A DNA stretch of 64,000 nucleotides from Aliiroseovarius sp. M344 (GCF_025140835.1 NZ_CP081153.1:434001-498000), one strand, 5' to 3'. Positions 47,852-56,745 are shown, counted from the stretch's first letter. The notes: generated by a model not told the origin, from the sequence alone. A program made the numbers and translations.

Positions 47852-48433
47852 TTACAACCCAACCCCCAAAACCCCAATCGCCTCTTCCAACTGCGTTTCT
47901 TCATACCCGAAATGCGAGCGCACCACGGTTTCCAACTGCCGGAACACCGCGCGGGCCTCGTTGAATTTCTCTTGGTCCACTTCGAACATCAGCGCCATTG
48001 CGGCACGTTCCAGACGGACCAGCAGTTCGTGCACGACTTTATGTTCCTCCATCAGCCGCGCAACGACCGCACGCAGGGCGTCGTTGCCGTTCTGGGCCAG
48101 TTGGGGGAACAGGCTGAATTCCTCGGCGTCGTGGTGGTAGGTCAGCACTTTACATTCCCGTCCGCAGAGCGACCCGAATTGCCGGACATTCTGCGCGAAC
48201 TCAGCCGAGGACAGAGCGTCTGTCAGATCACTGCCTGATGCCTCGCCCGCCTCGATCTGATCCAACACGATGCCGATCCGGCCCACATCGTTCAGGTGCA
48301 TCCTATGGATCGCCGCCAGCCGTCGTCCCATACGCCGATCCGCATCGGTTGCCTTGGGCATTGCGGGCATTTCCGGGCGCGTGCCAAACTCGACCGTCAG
48401 GTCGGCAAGGGGTGTGTCGCTAAGTGGGTTCAT
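47852..48433 (-). CDS. Hemerythrin-type (HHE) domain protein
   Basis: The 193-residue helical protein shows a di-iron ligand pattern: His46, Y-H-H-D-A-E-E (His100/101, Glu105), E-E-H-K-V-V-H (His131, His135) and S-H-F-G-Y-E-E (His174, Glu178). This fits the HHE four-helix bundle that binds oxygen or nitric oxide or repairs iron centres. The N-terminus has an acidic extension of about 40 residues. No membrane segment is seen. It lies with bacterioferritin and a 2OG oxygenase in the same insertion, hinting at iron/oxygen handling. Confidence 0.85.
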   Translation of the reverse strand: MNPLSDTPLADLTVEFGTRPEMPAMPKATDADRRMGRRLAAIHRMHLNDVGRIGIVLDQIEAGEASGSDLTDALSSAEFAQNVRQFGSLCGRECKVLTYHHDAEEFSLFPQLAQNGNDALRAVVARLMEEHKVVHELLVRLERAAMALMFEVDQEKFNEARAVFRQLETVVRSHFGYEETQLEEAIGVLGVGL

Positions 48434-48475
48434 TGTGTCCTCATTCGTGCCGCGGACAACAATGCCCGGGGACCC

Positions 48476-48847
48476 TTAGCGCAGCAACTCATCCATCAAC
48501 CCGATCACCTCTAGCACTTTGAACGTGGTGGGATCGGCGCGATAAATCATTTCGCCCACACGATAATAGCGATAGTTCGGGTCGAGCCGATAACGGTCAT
48601 AATCAGTGAAGTGATAATGCTCATAATCGTCCAGATCATCGCCAATCCGCGGTTTCGCGTGTCCCGGTGGAATGCAGGGCGGGTTCTTTTTGGCCAGTCC
48701 GGGCGGGCACCACTTTGTGGCTACGCCCTTGTGGTTCGCGTTGCCTTTTACCTTACCATGGCCCTTGCCGTTTCCGGCAAGACTTGCCGTCGCCATCAAT
48801 GGGACCATAACAAGGACCAGAGCGACCTTCGTGATGGTTTTCATCAT
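48476..48847 (-). CDS. RcnB-like small periplasmic protein
   Basis: The start is one of two adjacent ATGs ending at 48847 or 48844. The product of about 122 residues has a signal peptide (M-M-K-T-I-T-K-V-A-L-V-L..., cleavage after A-S-L-A). A Gly/Lys/His-rich segment follows, then C-P-P-G-L-A-K-K-N-P-P-C-I-P-P-G-H-A-K and a C-terminal Y-Y-R-V-G-E-M-I-Y-R-A-D-P-x-T. This pattern is common in Rhodobacteraceae proteins, sometimes mislabelled, and its C-terminus resembles RcnB. A metal-related periplasmic function is possible because of the His and Cys content but not shown. Confidence 0.72.
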   Translation of the reverse strand: MMKTITKVALVLVMVPLMATASLAGNGKGHGKVKGNANHKGVATKWCPPGLAKKNPPCIPPGHAKPRIGDDLDDYEHYHFTDYDRYRLDPNYRYYRVGEMIYRADPTTFKVLEVIGLMDELLR

Positions 48848-49009
48848 TCTCTCCATGCGTTCGGTGAGGCGGTCCTTAAAAACGGTCCGCCATCTTTCAG
48901 CTTACAATCGGAGTGAAATTGCGCGGGACTGGATTGATATACAATATCACGCGCCAGCCCGCTAACACGGGTTGCGGTTTTCCGCCGTAGAAGGCTCCGA
49001 TGAACGCGC

Positions 49010-49633
49010 CTAATCGCCCCACTTATAGTTAAAGCTCACCGACAGGCGTTCTTCGTCGCCGGTGTTTTGCATCACCTCGTGGCGCAACCAACTTTCCCAC
49101 AACAGAACGTCGCCCTCGGCGGGGCGTTTGGTGATGAAGCTTTTCAGCTCCTCACGCGCGTTTTTGCGACGCGGGGGCGCAGCCATCATCATGGCGTGGC
49201 GCGGGTCTTCATAGCGCAGCGCCCCCGCGCCTTCGGGCAGGGCCAGATATGTGGTGCCAGAGATCACCGAATGCGGATGGATATGGGCCGAGTGGTATCC
49301 TCCGGGCGGTAGGATGTTGATCCAAATATCCTCAAGCTCCAGCTTGCGATCATCCAGATTGAACTCCAGATCTTCGGCAAAGGCGGCAACATGCTTGTCC
49401 AGCGCGTCCACCACATCCTTGAAGATCGGAAAGCGCCACGGCAGGTCGGTCAGGGACGCGTAAGAGGTATAGCCGGGATAGCCCTCGGCCTCGCACCATT
49501 CCTGCCCCGCCTCGTCATCCTCGGCGATGGAATAGCAGCTGTCATAAAGCTCATCCTGGCTGACCTTGGGGTCAAACTCGGACAGTTGAGCGTGGTAAAG
49601 GCGGGTCACGAAGAGGGAAGATATATTGGGCAT
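49010..49633 (-). CDS. 2OG-Fe(II) oxygenase family protein (TIGR02466-like)
   Basis: The start at the ATG ending at 49633 gives 207 residues beginning M-P-N-I-S-S-L-F-V-T-R-L-Y. The iron/2-oxoglutarate core is G-G-Y-H-S-A-H-I-H-P-H-S-V-I-S-G (about 111-126, His117/119/121) and W-L-R-H-E-V (His185) with Arg196 in E-R-L-S-V-S-F-N-Y. This matches the putative 2OG-Fe(II) oxygenase group TIGR02466 by pattern. The substrate is unknown. It is transcribed divergently from bacterioferritin. Confidence 0.82.
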   Translation of the reverse strand: MPNISSLFVTRLYHAQLSEFDPKVSQDELYDSCYSIAEDDEAGQEWCEAEGYPGYTSYASLTDLPWRFPIFKDVVDALDKHVAAFAEDLEFNLDDRKLELEDIWINILPPGGYHSAHIHPHSVISGTTYLALPEGAGALRYEDPRHAMMMAAPPRRKNAREELKSFITKRPAEGDVLLWESWLRHEVMQNTGDEERLSVSFNYKWGD

Positions 49634-49755
49634 GGGGCAGGGATAGCGCACTTGTAAAAAAGGGGCGAGCCTTAATGCGACAAATTTGCACTCTAGTTGA
49701 AGGCACATCGCGGACACTTATGTAATTTAGGAACACAGAAAAAAAGGAATTCGAC

Positions 49756-50241
49756 ATGACCAATGCCGCGATTTGTAAGCACCTGAATACCGCGCTCCAA
49801 ATGGAAATGACGGCAGCGCACCAGTATCAACTACACGCACATGTGCTTGAAGATTGGGGGCTGGACAAACTGGCACAAACCATGCGCGGCGAATTTGAAG
49901 AAGAGCTGGTCCACTCCGGTCGATTCATGGCGCGAATTCTGGAGTTGGGGGGAGAGCCCGAAGTTGCCTTTGCGGCCACGCCCAAAGTGTCCAAGACGCT
50001 CAAAGAGATGTTTGAGTCAGATCTGAAAGACGAAAAAGAGGCCATCGTTTTCTATACGCAAGCCTCCAAGGCGGCCTATAAGGCAGACGATCTTGCGTCG
50101 AAAGCCTTGTTTGAAGAGATTGCAATTGATGAGGTTGGCCACCGCGGCTGGCTTGAACTTCAACTCAGCTTGATCGAGCGGATCGGTGAACAGCGGTATG
50201 CTTCCAAATTTGTTGGCGACATCACCCAAGACGAAGCATAG
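49756..50241 (+). CDS. bfr: Bacterioferritin-like ferroxidase lacking the heme methionine
   Basis: The 161-residue four-helix protein contains ferroxidase ligands Glu17, Glu50, His53, Glu95, Glu126 and His129, aligned by eye to E. coli Bfr. The heme-coordinating Met52 position is occupied by Leu51 in E-E-E-L-V-H-S-G-R. It should oxidise and store iron as a shell but may not bind heme in the usual intersubunit site. A second Bfr subunit elsewhere cannot be excluded. AAAAAGGAATTC precedes the ATG. It lies just before the rpmC leader. Confidence 0.85.
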   Translation: MTNAAICKHLNTALQMEMTAAHQYQLHAHVLEDWGLDKLAQTMRGEFEEELVHSGRFMARILELGGEPEVAFAATPKVSKTLKEMFESDLKDEKEAIVFYTQASKAAYKADDLASKALFEEIAIDEVGHRGWLELQLSLIERIGEQRYASKFVGDITQDEA

Positions 50242-50271
50242 GAGCATCTAAAGAAAACAGTTGCTTTCCTG

Positions 50272-50300
50272 TTGCCATGCGGTCTGGGGTCACCTATAGA
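50272..50300 (+). promoter_or_regulatory. Candidate promoter of the rpmC (spc) segment
   Basis: TTGCCA (50272-50277) and TATAGA (50295-50300) are separated by 17 bases, about 115 bases before rpmC. It would restart transcription after the inserted genes. Confidence 0.55.
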
Positions 50301-50421
50301 CGCACATCTCGCGGATTCCCGGCAACGGGATTCGTGTGTATTGCATATAACCCACCAGATTTAGGGTGACCTGCCAGCAACGACGGGTAGAGCTCTCTGG
50401 TGCAAGGAAAGGAATAGGCGA

Positions 50422-50622
50422 ATGAACGCCAAGGAACTGCGTGATCAGTCTCCTGACCAGCTGCGCGAAAAGCTGGCAGAGCTGAAAAAAGAGGCTTTCA
50501 ACCTGCGTTTCCAGCAGGCCACTGGTGCCATCGAAAACACAGCCCGTATGCGTACAGTACGTCGCGACGCCGCGCGCGTTAAAACCGTATTGAACGAACA
50601 AGCCCGCGCTGCAGCTGAGTAA
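50422..50622 (+). CDS. rpmC: 50S ribosomal protein L29
   Basis: The 66-residue two-helix protein starts [14 protein letters not shown] and contains [10 protein letters not shown], the L29 signature. It binds near the tunnel exit beside L23. It is the first gene of a long segment from rpmC to rpmD. Confidence 0.97.
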   Translation: MNAKELRDQSPDQLREKLAELKKEAFNLRFQQATGAIENTARMRTVRRDAARVKTVLNEQARAAAE

Positions 50623-50636
50623 GAGGAGCCAGTAGA

Positions 50637-50867
50637 ATGCCCAAACGTATCCTGTCAGGCACTGTAACCAGCGCCGCCAACGAACAAACAGTCACCGTAT
50701 CCGTAGAGCGTCGCTTTACGCACCCGGTTCTGAAGAAAACCATCCGTAAGTCCAAGAAGTACCGGGCTCACGATGAAAAGAATGCCTATAAGGCAGGCGA
50801 CACCGTCCGCATCATCGAATGCGCGCCGAAGTCGAAAACCAAGCGTTGGGAAGTTCTGGAAGGCTAA
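50637..50867 (+). CDS. rpsQ: 30S ribosomal protein S17
   Basis: The 76-residue OB-fold protein starts [12 protein letters not shown] and contains [16 protein letters not shown] and [12 protein letters not shown]. It binds the 5' domain of 16S rRNA. Spacing to rpmC is 14 bases; an 84-base gap with GC-rich hairpins precedes rplN. Confidence 0.97.
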   Translation: MPKRILSGTVTSAANEQTVTVSVERRFTHPVLKKTIRKSKKYRAHDEKNAYKAGDTVRIIECAPKSKTKRWEVLEG

Positions 50868-50951
50868 GTTTTGCCTTCCCGGACGACTTAACAAGTCGAA
50901 ACCCTGGGGGTTCCGCCAAGCATCGGCGCCCCAAAGGTCGGGAGAAACCAC

Positions 50952-51320
50952 ATGATCCAGATGCAAACAAATCTGGATGTAGCTGACAACAGCGGCGCGC
51001 GCCGTGTTCAGTGCATCAAGGTTCTGGGTGGTTCCAAGCGTAAGTACGCATCCGTCGGCGACATCATTGTCGTCTCGGTTAAGGAAGCCATTCCGCGCGG
51101 TCGCGTTAAGAAAGGTGATGTCCGTAAGGCCGTCGTCGTTCGCACCGCCAAAGAAGTCCGTCGTGATGACGGCACTGCCATCCGGTTTGACCGCAACGCA
51201 GCGGTTATTCTGAACAACAACAACGAGCCTGTTGGGACCCGTATCTTCGGCCCGGTTGTTCGCGAACTTCGCGCGAAGAACTTCATGAAGATCATCTCGC
51301 TGGCTCCGGAGGTGCTGTAA
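50952..51320 (+). CDS. rplN: 50S ribosomal protein L14
   Basis: The 122-residue product starts [17 protein letters not shown] and has [13 protein letters not shown], the L14 signature. It contacts L19 and the 30S subunit at an intersubunit bridge. GGGAGAAACC precedes the ATG, and rplX follows after one base. Confidence 0.98.
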   Translation: MIQMQTNLDVADNSGARRVQCIKVLGGSKRKYASVGDIIVVSVKEAIPRGRVKKGDVRKAVVVRTAKEVRRDDGTAIRFDRNAAVILNNNNEPVGTRIFGPVVRELRAKNFMKIISLAPEVL

Positions 51321-51321
51321 G

Positions 51322-51627
51322 ATGGCTGCTAAGTTGAAAAAAGGCGACAAGGTTGTCGTTCTGGCCGGCAAAGACAAGGGTAAGCAGGGCGAGATCTCGT
51401 CGGTTGACCCGAAAGCTGGCAAAGCCGTTGTTGACGGCGTGAACGTTTCGATCCGCCACACCCGTCAAAGCCAGACCAGCCAAGGTGGCCGCATCCCGAA
51501 AGCGATGCCGATCCAACTGTCGAACCTGGCTCTGCTGGATAAGAACGGCAAAGCAACGCGCGTTGGCTTCCGCGAGGAAGACGGCAAAAAAGTGCGTTTC
51601 GCCAAAACCACAGGGGAGACTGTCTGA
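51322..51627 (+). CDS. rplX: 50S ribosomal protein L24
   Basis: The 101-residue product has an N-terminal KOW motif [18 protein letters not shown] and the assembly-loop region S-N-L-A-L-L-D. It initiates 50S assembly near the tunnel exit. Its TGA overlaps the ATG of rplE by one base. Confidence 0.98.
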   Translation: MAAKLKKGDKVVVLAGKDKGKQGEISSVDPKAGKAVVDGVNVSIRHTRQSQTSQGGRIPKAMPIQLSNLALLDKNGKATRVGFREEDGKKVRFAKTTGETV

Positions 51628-52190
51628 TGCTTGATACTGCAAACTACACCCCCCGCCTGAAAGCTCTTTACAAGGACAGCATTCGTGCCTCCATGAAAGA
51701 GGAATTCGGTTACAAGAACGACATGCAGATCCCGCGTCTGGATAAAATCGTTCTGAACATCGGTTGTGGTGCTGAAGCCGTTCGTGACTCGAAGAAAGCC
51801 AAGTCGGCTGTTGCTGACCTGTCTGTGATCGCTGGCCAACAGGCTCTGACGACCAAAGCCAAGAAATCCATCGCTGGTTTCCGTGTTCGCGAGGACATGC
51901 CGCTGGGTGCGAAAGTGACCCTGCGCGGTGACAGGATGTATGAATTTCTGGACCGTCTGATCACCATTGCGATGCCCCGTATCCGCGACTTCCGCGGCGT
52001 TCCGGGCACGTCTTTTGACGGCCGTGGCAACTATGCCATGGGTCTGAAAGAGCACATCGTGTTCCCGGAAATCGACTTTGATAAAGTTGATGAAAACTGG
52101 GGCATGGACATCGTGATTGCCACCACCGCGAAAACCGACGCGGAAGCAAAGAGCATGCTGAAGCATTTCAACATGCCCTTTAACAGCTGA
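51627..52190 (+). CDS. rplE: 50S ribosomal protein L5
   Basis: The 187-residue product carries [14 protein letters not shown] near residue 33, and [17 protein letters not shown]. It binds 5S rRNA and contacts P-site tRNA. Length and the C-terminal F-N-M-P-F tail match proteobacterial L5. Confidence 0.98.
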   Translation: MLDTANYTPRLKALYKDSIRASMKEEFGYKNDMQIPRLDKIVLNIGCGAEAVRDSKKAKSAVADLSVIAGQQALTTKAKKSIAGFRVREDMPLGAKVTLRGDRMYEFLDRLITIAMPRIRDFRGVPGTSFDGRGNYAMGLKEHIVFPEIDFDKVDENWGMDIVIATTAKTDAEAKSMLKHFNMPFNS

Positions 52191-52209
52191 TCCGCGGGAA
52201 GGAATAGAC

Positions 52210-52515
52210 ATGGCTAAAAAAGCAATGATCGAACGCGAGAAGAAGCGTCAGAAGCTGGTGGAAAAATACGCCGCCAAGCGTGCTGCGCTGAAAGAGATCG
52301 CAAACGACGAGAGTAAGACGATGGAAGAGCGTTTCACCGCCCGCCTGAAGCTTGCAAAACTGCCGCGCAACAGCTCGGCGACCCGGCTGCACAACCGTTG
52401 CCAGCTGACCGGTCGTCCGCATGCTTACTATCGTAAGCTCAAAGTGTCGCGGATCGCGCTGCGGGAACTTGGCTCGAATGGCCAAATCCCCGGCCTGGTG
52501 AAATCAAGCTGGTAA
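52210..52515 (+). CDS. rpsN: 30S ribosomal protein S14, zinc-free type
   Basis: The 101-residue product has a long N-terminal helix and the C-terminal core [17 protein letters not shown]. Only one cysteine remains of the zinc ribbon, so it is the C-minus, zinc-independent form common in proteobacteria. The C-terminal S-S-W end is typical. It sits between rplE and rpsH. Confidence 0.98.
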   Translation: MAKKAMIEREKKRQKLVEKYAAKRAALKEIANDESKTMEERFTARLKLAKLPRNSSATRLHNRCQLTGRPHAYYRKLKVSRIALRELGSNGQIPGLVKSSW

Positions 52516-52528
52516 GGGAGAGATAGAT

Positions 52529-52921
52529 ATGAACGATCCTATCGGCGATATGCTCACCCGTATCCGCAACTCGCAAATGCGCGGCAAGTCGGTTGTTTCG
52601 ACACCGGCCTCCAAACTGCGCGCTTGGGTTTTGGATGTCCTTCTTGATGAAGGTTACATCCGCGGCTACGAAAATGGCACTGACGAGCGTGGGCATCCCA
52701 CACTCGAAATCAGCCTCAAATACTACGACGGTGTTCCGGTTATCCGCGAACTGAAGCGGGTTTCGACCCCTGGCCGTCGCGTCTATATGGGCGTGAAAGA
52801 CATTGCACAGGTCCGTCAGGGCCTTGGCGTTTCTATTGTCTCGACCCCCAAAGGCGTCATGTCCGATGCAAACGCTCGCAACCAGAATGTTGGTGGCGAA
52901 GTGCTTTGCACCGTATTCTAA
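52529..52921 (+). CDS. rpsH: 30S ribosomal protein S8
   Basis: The 130-residue product starts [14 protein letters not shown] and has the C-terminal [16 protein letters not shown] motif. S8 binds helix 21 of 16S rRNA and in E. coli represses the spc operon at the rplE site. Gaps to neighbours are 12-13 bases. Confidence 0.98.
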   Translation: MNDPIGDMLTRIRNSQMRGKSVVSTPASKLRAWVLDVLLDEGYIRGYENGTDERGHPTLEISLKYYDGVPVIRELKRVSTPGRRVYMGVKDIAQVRQGLGVSIVSTPKGVMSDANARNQNVGGEVLCTVF

Positions 52922-52933
52922 GGAGGCTCTTGA

Positions 52934-53467
52934 ATGTCTCGTATTGGTAAAAAACCGGTCGAGCTGCCCGCTGGCGTAACTGTTACGCAATCGGGTCAGT
53001 CCGTCGAAGTTAAGGGGCCGAAAGGTGTCCTGAACTTCACCGCAACCGATGATGTCACCATCACCGTTGAGGACAATCAGGTTAACGTTGCGCCGCGTGG
53101 CAAGTCCAAGCGCGCCCGTCAGCAGTGGGGCATGAGCCGCACGATGGTTGCCAACATGGTCACCGGTGTTTCTGACGGTTTCAAGAAAGAGCTGGAAATC
53201 AACGGTGTTGGTTACCGGGCCCAAATGCAGGGCAATGTTCTGAAACTGAACCTCGGCCTGTCGCATGACGTCGACTATGTTGCTCCGGAGGGCGTCACTG
53301 TGACCGCTCCGAAGCAAACTGAAATCGTCGTTGAAGGCATCGATCCACAACTCGTCGGTCAAGTCGCGGCCAACATCCGCGCTTGGCGCAAGCCCGAGCC
53401 CTATAAAGGCAAAGGCATCAAATACAAAGACGAGTATATCTTCCGCAAGGAAGGTAAGAAGAAGTAA
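52934..53467 (+). CDS. rplF: 50S ribosomal protein L6
   Basis: The 177-residue product has two similar domains, with [12 protein letters not shown] and the C-terminal signature [11 protein letters not shown] near 155-165. It lies close to the factor-binding site and the sarcin-ricin loop. A GGAGG ribosome-binding site precedes the ATG. Confidence 0.98.
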   Translation: MSRIGKKPVELPAGVTVTQSGQSVEVKGPKGVLNFTATDDVTITVEDNQVNVAPRGKSKRARQQWGMSRTMVANMVTGVSDGFKKELEINGVGYRAQMQGNVLKLNLGLSHDVDYVAPEGVTVTAPKQTEIVVEGIDPQLVGQVAANIRAWRKPEPYKGKGIKYKDEYIFRKEGKKK

Positions 53468-53478
53468 GGACCAGACAG

Positions 53479-53838
53479 ATGGCAAACAGCAAACGGACCC
53501 TGTTCCTCAAGCGCCGCCTGCGCGTCCGGAACAGCCTGCGCAAGCACAACGTAGGCAAGATGCGCCTGTCGGTGCATCGCTCAAACAAGAACATCAGCGC
53601 TCAGCTGATCGACGATGTGAATGGCGTCACCCTAGCTTCGGCTTCTTCCCTCGAGAAGGATCTGGGCGTGGTTGGCAAAAACAACATCGACGCAGCCACC
53701 AAAGTGGGTGCAGCGATCGCAGAACGTGCCAAGAAAGCCGGTGTCGAAGTATGCTATTTCGACCGCGGCGGCTTCCTGTTCCACGGCAAAGTGAAGGCTC
53801 TGGCCGAAGCTGCGCGTGAAGGCGGCCTGAAGTTCTAA
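53479..53838 (+). CDS. rplR: 50S ribosomal protein L18
   Basis: The 119-residue product has [18 protein letters not shown] and [12 protein letters not shown], the 5S rRNA-binding core shared by L18 proteins. It ends 120 bases before rpsE, a gap containing a short ACGTCATG/CATGTGGC-type stem but no gene. Confidence 0.98.
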   Translation: MANSKRTLFLKRRLRVRNSLRKHNVGKMRLSVHRSNKNISAQLIDDVNGVTLASASSLEKDLGVVGKNNIDAATKVGAAIAERAKKAGVEVCYFDRGGFLFHGKVKALAEAAREGGLKF

Positions 53839-53958
53839 GAACCCTGCGGAGGGCGGTTGCGCCCTCCCGATGATCCGGGGGCCATGTGCCACGTCATGTG
53901 GCCCACCTGGATTGAAGTTTTACGGCGCCAAGCAGCGCCACCATGAAAGGATTGCCTG

Positions 53959-54531
53959 ATGGCAGAACGTGACAACCGCCGGGGAAACCGTCGTGACCGC
54001 GACGAGACACCCGAATTTGCAGATCGCCTGGTCGCGATCAACCGCGTTTCCAAAACCGTAAAAGGTGGTAAGCGCTTTGGCTTCGCCGCACTTGTCGTTG
54101 TTGGTGACCAAAAAGGCCGTGTTGGCTTCGGTAAAGGTAAAGCGAAAGAGGTCCCCGAGGCCATCCGCAAAGCCACCGAGCAAGCCAAGCGCCAAATGAT
54201 CCGCGTGCCGCTGCGCGAAGGCCGCACCCTGCACCACGACATCGAAGGTCGTCATGGCGCTGGTAAAGTGGTCATGCGCACAGCACCAGAAGGTACTGGT
54301 ATTATTGCCGGTGGTCCGATGCGTGCCGTGTTCGAAATGCTGGGCGTCAAAGACGTGGTGTCCAAGTCCTTGGGTTCCGCAAACCCATACAACATGATCC
54401 GCGCCACCATCGACGGGCTGCAAAAAGAAGCCAGCCCCCGCATGATCGCCCAACGTCGCGGCAAGAAAGTCGCCGACATCCTGGGTGCAAAATCTGAAGC
54501 TCCGGCAGATGCCGAAGCTGCAGACGCGTAA
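53959..54531 (+). CDS. rpsE: 30S ribosomal protein S5
   Basis: The 190-residue product has the double-stranded RNA-binding core [15 protein letters not shown] and the [15 protein letters not shown] motif. The Ala/Asp-rich C-terminus ([11 protein letters not shown]) and the basic N-terminus make it longer than E. coli S5 (167). It contributes to decoding accuracy and to the mRNA entry site. Confidence 0.98.
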   Translation: MAERDNRRGNRRDRDETPEFADRLVAINRVSKTVKGGKRFGFAALVVVGDQKGRVGFGKGKAKEVPEAIRKATEQAKRQMIRVPLREGRTLHHDIEGRHGAGKVVMRTAPEGTGIIAGGPMRAVFEMLGVKDVVSKSLGSANPYNMIRATIDGLQKEASPRMIAQRRGKKVADILGAKSEAPADAEAADA

Positions 54532-54543
54532 GGAGACTGATCC

Positions 54544-54732
54544 ATGGCTAAAACCATCGTCGTCAAGCAGGTCGGTTCGCCGATCCGCCGCCCCGCCAAA
54601 CAGCGTCAAACGCTGATCGGCCTGGGCCTGAACAAGATGCACAAAACCCGCGAACTCGAAGACACCCCCGCCGTCCGTGGCATGGTCTCGTCGATCTCGC
54701 ATATGGTAGAGATCATCGAAGAGAAGGGCTGA
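54544..54732 (+). CDS. rpmD: 50S ribosomal protein L30
   Basis: The 62-residue product has [12 protein letters not shown] and [12 protein letters not shown], the L30 pattern. It ends only two bases before the stop codon of the convergent gene at 54735-55388, and its terminator lies inside that gene's 3' end. Confidence 0.97.
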   Translation: MAKTIVVKQVGSPIRRPAKQRQTLIGLGLNKMHKTRELEDTPAVRGMVSSISHMVEIIEEKG

Positions 54733-54734
54733 AG

Positions 54735-55388
54735 TCAGCCACCTTCTTGAAGATTTGAAGCACCCCGGTCGGAAATGGCTGGGGTGTTTTGTTTTTGGAA
54801 CCTTGATCGAAGCTTTGATGTGCATTTATCAAGTATGCGTCCGGCTTCGGTGTCGTAACTTTCCAACTCTTTCCCGAGTTCCAGATTCTGAAACCGAGAC
54901 AGTGATTGCAGTTTGTTTGGTTCTCTTTTCGATTGGCAAAGTACTATCTTCGAATAGCTGATTTCACCTCTAACAACATAGCAGCTTTTAGCTCCTTGCA
55001 TGTGATTGGGGTGGCCAGCAACGAGATGTCTAGTTTCTCTTAACCTGTACCATGCAGGGTAATCTGCTTTCCTCTGACACGGTTCGCGATTGTTGAAGAG
55101 TGAGAAGTTTAGCTCTCTCAATGCGTCTTGATCAATTAGGAGAGTTTGAAGAATGCCAATAAGCTCAAGATAGGCGAGATTTGTCGAGCGAGAAAAACCG
55201 CGTTTTCGGTGCACTAACAACGCCTCCCCGCTGTCTTGAAGAAGGCTCATTGCTATACAGTAAGCAGAATAGCTGTCGTCGCTATCAAACCCCATGTTTC
55301 GGTGTTCTGCGACTACTGTCCGATTTCCGTCGAACAGTCTGTACAGGTCGTCCCGTTTCTTTACGAAATTGTAGGTGGTTGTGTTCAT
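54735..55388 (-). CDS. Uncharacterised protein with a HEPN-like R-x5-H motif
   Basis: The 217-residue product matches no family I can name. The central part is helical (about 38-98) and leads to Y-P-A-W-Y-R-L-R-E-T-R-H-L-V-A-G-H-P-N-H (110-129), where Arg120-x5-His126 followed by Pro resembles the R-x4-6-H catalytic motif of HEPN RNase-fold proteins. A polar C-terminus with many Arg/Lys/Glu follows. There is no signal peptide or membrane segment. Composition is AT-richer than the ribosomal genes around it, a sign of later insertion. It has no partner nucleotidyltransferase, which many HEPN toxins have, so a toxin role is unproven. Confidence 0.6.
   Translation of the reverse strand: MNTTTYNFVKKRDDLYRLFDGNRTVVAEHRNMGFDSDDSYSAYCIAMSLLQDSGEALLVHRKRGFSRSTNLAYLELIGILQTLLIDQDALRELNFSLFNNREPCQRKADYPAWYRLRETRHLVAGHPNHMQGAKSCYVVRGEISYSKIVLCQSKREPNKLQSLSRFQNLELGKELESYDTEAGRILDKCTSKLRSRFQKQNTPAISDRGASNLQEGG
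54761..54796 (+). terminator. Intrinsic terminator after rpmD, inside the convergent gene
   Basis: CACCCCGGTC (54761-54770) pairs with GGCTGGGGTG (54777-54786) with two G-T pairs, followed by TTTTGTTTTT. It overlaps codons near the 3' end of the gene at 54735-55388. Confidence 0.88.
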
Positions 55389-55624
55389 CTCGTTTCTCCG
55401 ATTGGAAGCAGTAGAAGTAACTTAGATGCGCTGTTTTTCGGTGCCTATGCACGTTGTTCGCTTCACGCCCACCCAGGATCGAGCGCCGCTCTTTGTAGAG
55501 GGCACGTGACAACCCCAACCCATGCACTCCCCGCAACCCAGCCTTTCTCAATCAGCTATGGTCGCCAACGCAAACCCCTCATATGAGGGCGCAAACACCA
55601 TATTCCCTTTTTAGGACCACTGAC

Positions 55625-55768
55625 ATGAACGCCATCGTAAGCCCCGTCACCCCTTTGGCAAACGCCATCGCCGAGGTGATCATTGCTGCTCTATCCGCGA
55701 CCCGTCGCTTCCTGTCGTCGGATCCCATACCGACCCGGACCGAGTATTTGCGCGGCCGCAACAAGTAA
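55625..55768 (+). CDS. Possible 47-residue small protein
   Basis: From ATG 55625 the frame encodes 47 residues: a short polar start, an amphipathic or weakly hydrophobic helix (P-L-A-N-A-I-A-E-V-I-I-A-A-L-S-A) and a basic tail ending R-G-R-N-K. Support is indirect: a clear intrinsic terminator starts 22 bases after the stop, so a short transcript is made here. I do not recognise the family. It could instead be a small RNA. The upstream frame to 55583 is an unneeded extension. Confidence 0.5.
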   Translation: MNAIVSPVTPLANAIAEVIIAALSATRRFLSSDPIPTRTEYLRGRNK

Positions 55769-55790
55769 GCCAGCCCCACATCGCATGACG

Positions 55791-55818
55791 AACCCCGGCT
55801 GCAACGCTGGGGTTTTTC
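55791..55818 (+). terminator. Intrinsic terminator after the small ORF
   Basis: AACCCCGGC (55791-55799) pairs with GCTGGGGTT (55806-55814), followed by TTTCGTTT. Confidence 0.85.
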
Positions 55819-55837
55819 GTTTCGGGATGGCGCGAAG

Positions 55838-56734
55838 GTGATTGGCAGGGTGGTACCCGCGGCGGTATGGCTGGGACACCTCGAAAAGGCCGATGACTTG
55901 AGACTTCTTGCCCTGACCACTCTGACCATGGTGGCTTTTGCCGCCAACTCGCTTCTGAACCGGGCGGGGCTTGCGGGTGAACATATCGGCCCCGCCAGTT
56001 TCGCGCTTGTGCGGGTGATCGCTGGCGCGTTGGTGCTTTGGGTGCTGATCGCGGTGAACGCGAAAGGGCTTCCGCAGCGGCGCAAGGTTGATTGGACTGC
56101 CGTCCTGTCCCTTGTTGTCTATCTGGTCGGGTTTTCCTTTGCCTATCTGGCCTTGGATGCCGGGCTTGGTGCGCTGATCCTATTCGCCGTGGTGCAGGTC
56201 ACCATGTTCGCCGGCGCTGTTCTGGCGCAGGAAGTGTTGCCGACCAGACGCTGGACCGGGATGGCGGTGTCTCTGGTGGGTTTGACCATTCTGGTGTGGC
56301 CGTCCGGTGGCACGCGTATGGATCCAACTGCAATCGTTCTGATGGTTCTGGCCGCAGTGGGGTGGGGCGTCTATTCACTGGTTGGTCGGCGCGCTGCTGC
56401 TCCGCTGACGGCCACCGCCTGGAATTTTGTCTATGCTGCGCCTTTCGTGTTGGTGGCAAGCCTGCCCTTTGTGGCCGCTGAAAACGCGTCAGCCATCGGG
56501 GTCGTGCTGGCCGTAACCTCTGGCGCGCTGACGTCGGGATTGGGGTATGCGCTCTGGTATCGCGTGTTGCCACAGCTCGGGGCTAGCACCGGCGCGCTTG
56601 TGCAGCTTTCGGTTCCTGTGATTGCCATGCTGGCAGGGGTGCTGCTGCTAGGAGAGGTCCTGAGCCTCCGCGCGCTTCTTGCCTCAGCACTGGTTCTGGG
56701 CGGGATTGCCATCGGTCTTCTGCCCCGCAGATAG
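55838..56734 (+). CDS. DMT superfamily (EamA) transporter
   Basis: The start is a GTG at 55838, though a later start near residue 20 is possible because hydrophobic character begins at L-R-L-L-A-L-T-T-L-T-M-V-A-F. The 298-residue protein has about ten membrane helices in two EamA repeats, the second near G-W-G-V-Y-S-L-V-G-R-R, and ends in a basic tail. The substrate is unknown. It lies between the small-ORF terminator and the rplO promoter, so it is likely a separate unit inserted in the spc segment. Confidence 0.85.
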   Translation: MIGRVVPAAVWLGHLEKADDLRLLALTTLTMVAFAANSLLNRAGLAGEHIGPASFALVRVIAGALVLWVLIAVNAKGLPQRRKVDWTAVLSLVVYLVGFSFAYLALDAGLGALILFAVVQVTMFAGAVLAQEVLPTRRWTGMAVSLVGLTILVWPSGGTRMDPTAIVLMVLAAVGWGVYSLVGRRAAAPLTATAWNFVYAAPFVLVASLPFVAAENASAIGVVLAVTSGALTSGLGYALWYRVLPQLGASTGALVQLSVPVIAMLAGVLLLGEVLSLRALLASALVLGGIAIGLLPRR

Positions 56735-56745
56735 CAAGGACAGGC

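Noticed and set aside
54735..55768. Toxin-antitoxin pair made of the HEPN-like gene and the 47-residue ORF
   Set aside because: They are divergent, about 240 bases apart, with no overlap, and the small ORF lacks nucleotidyltransferase or antitoxin features.
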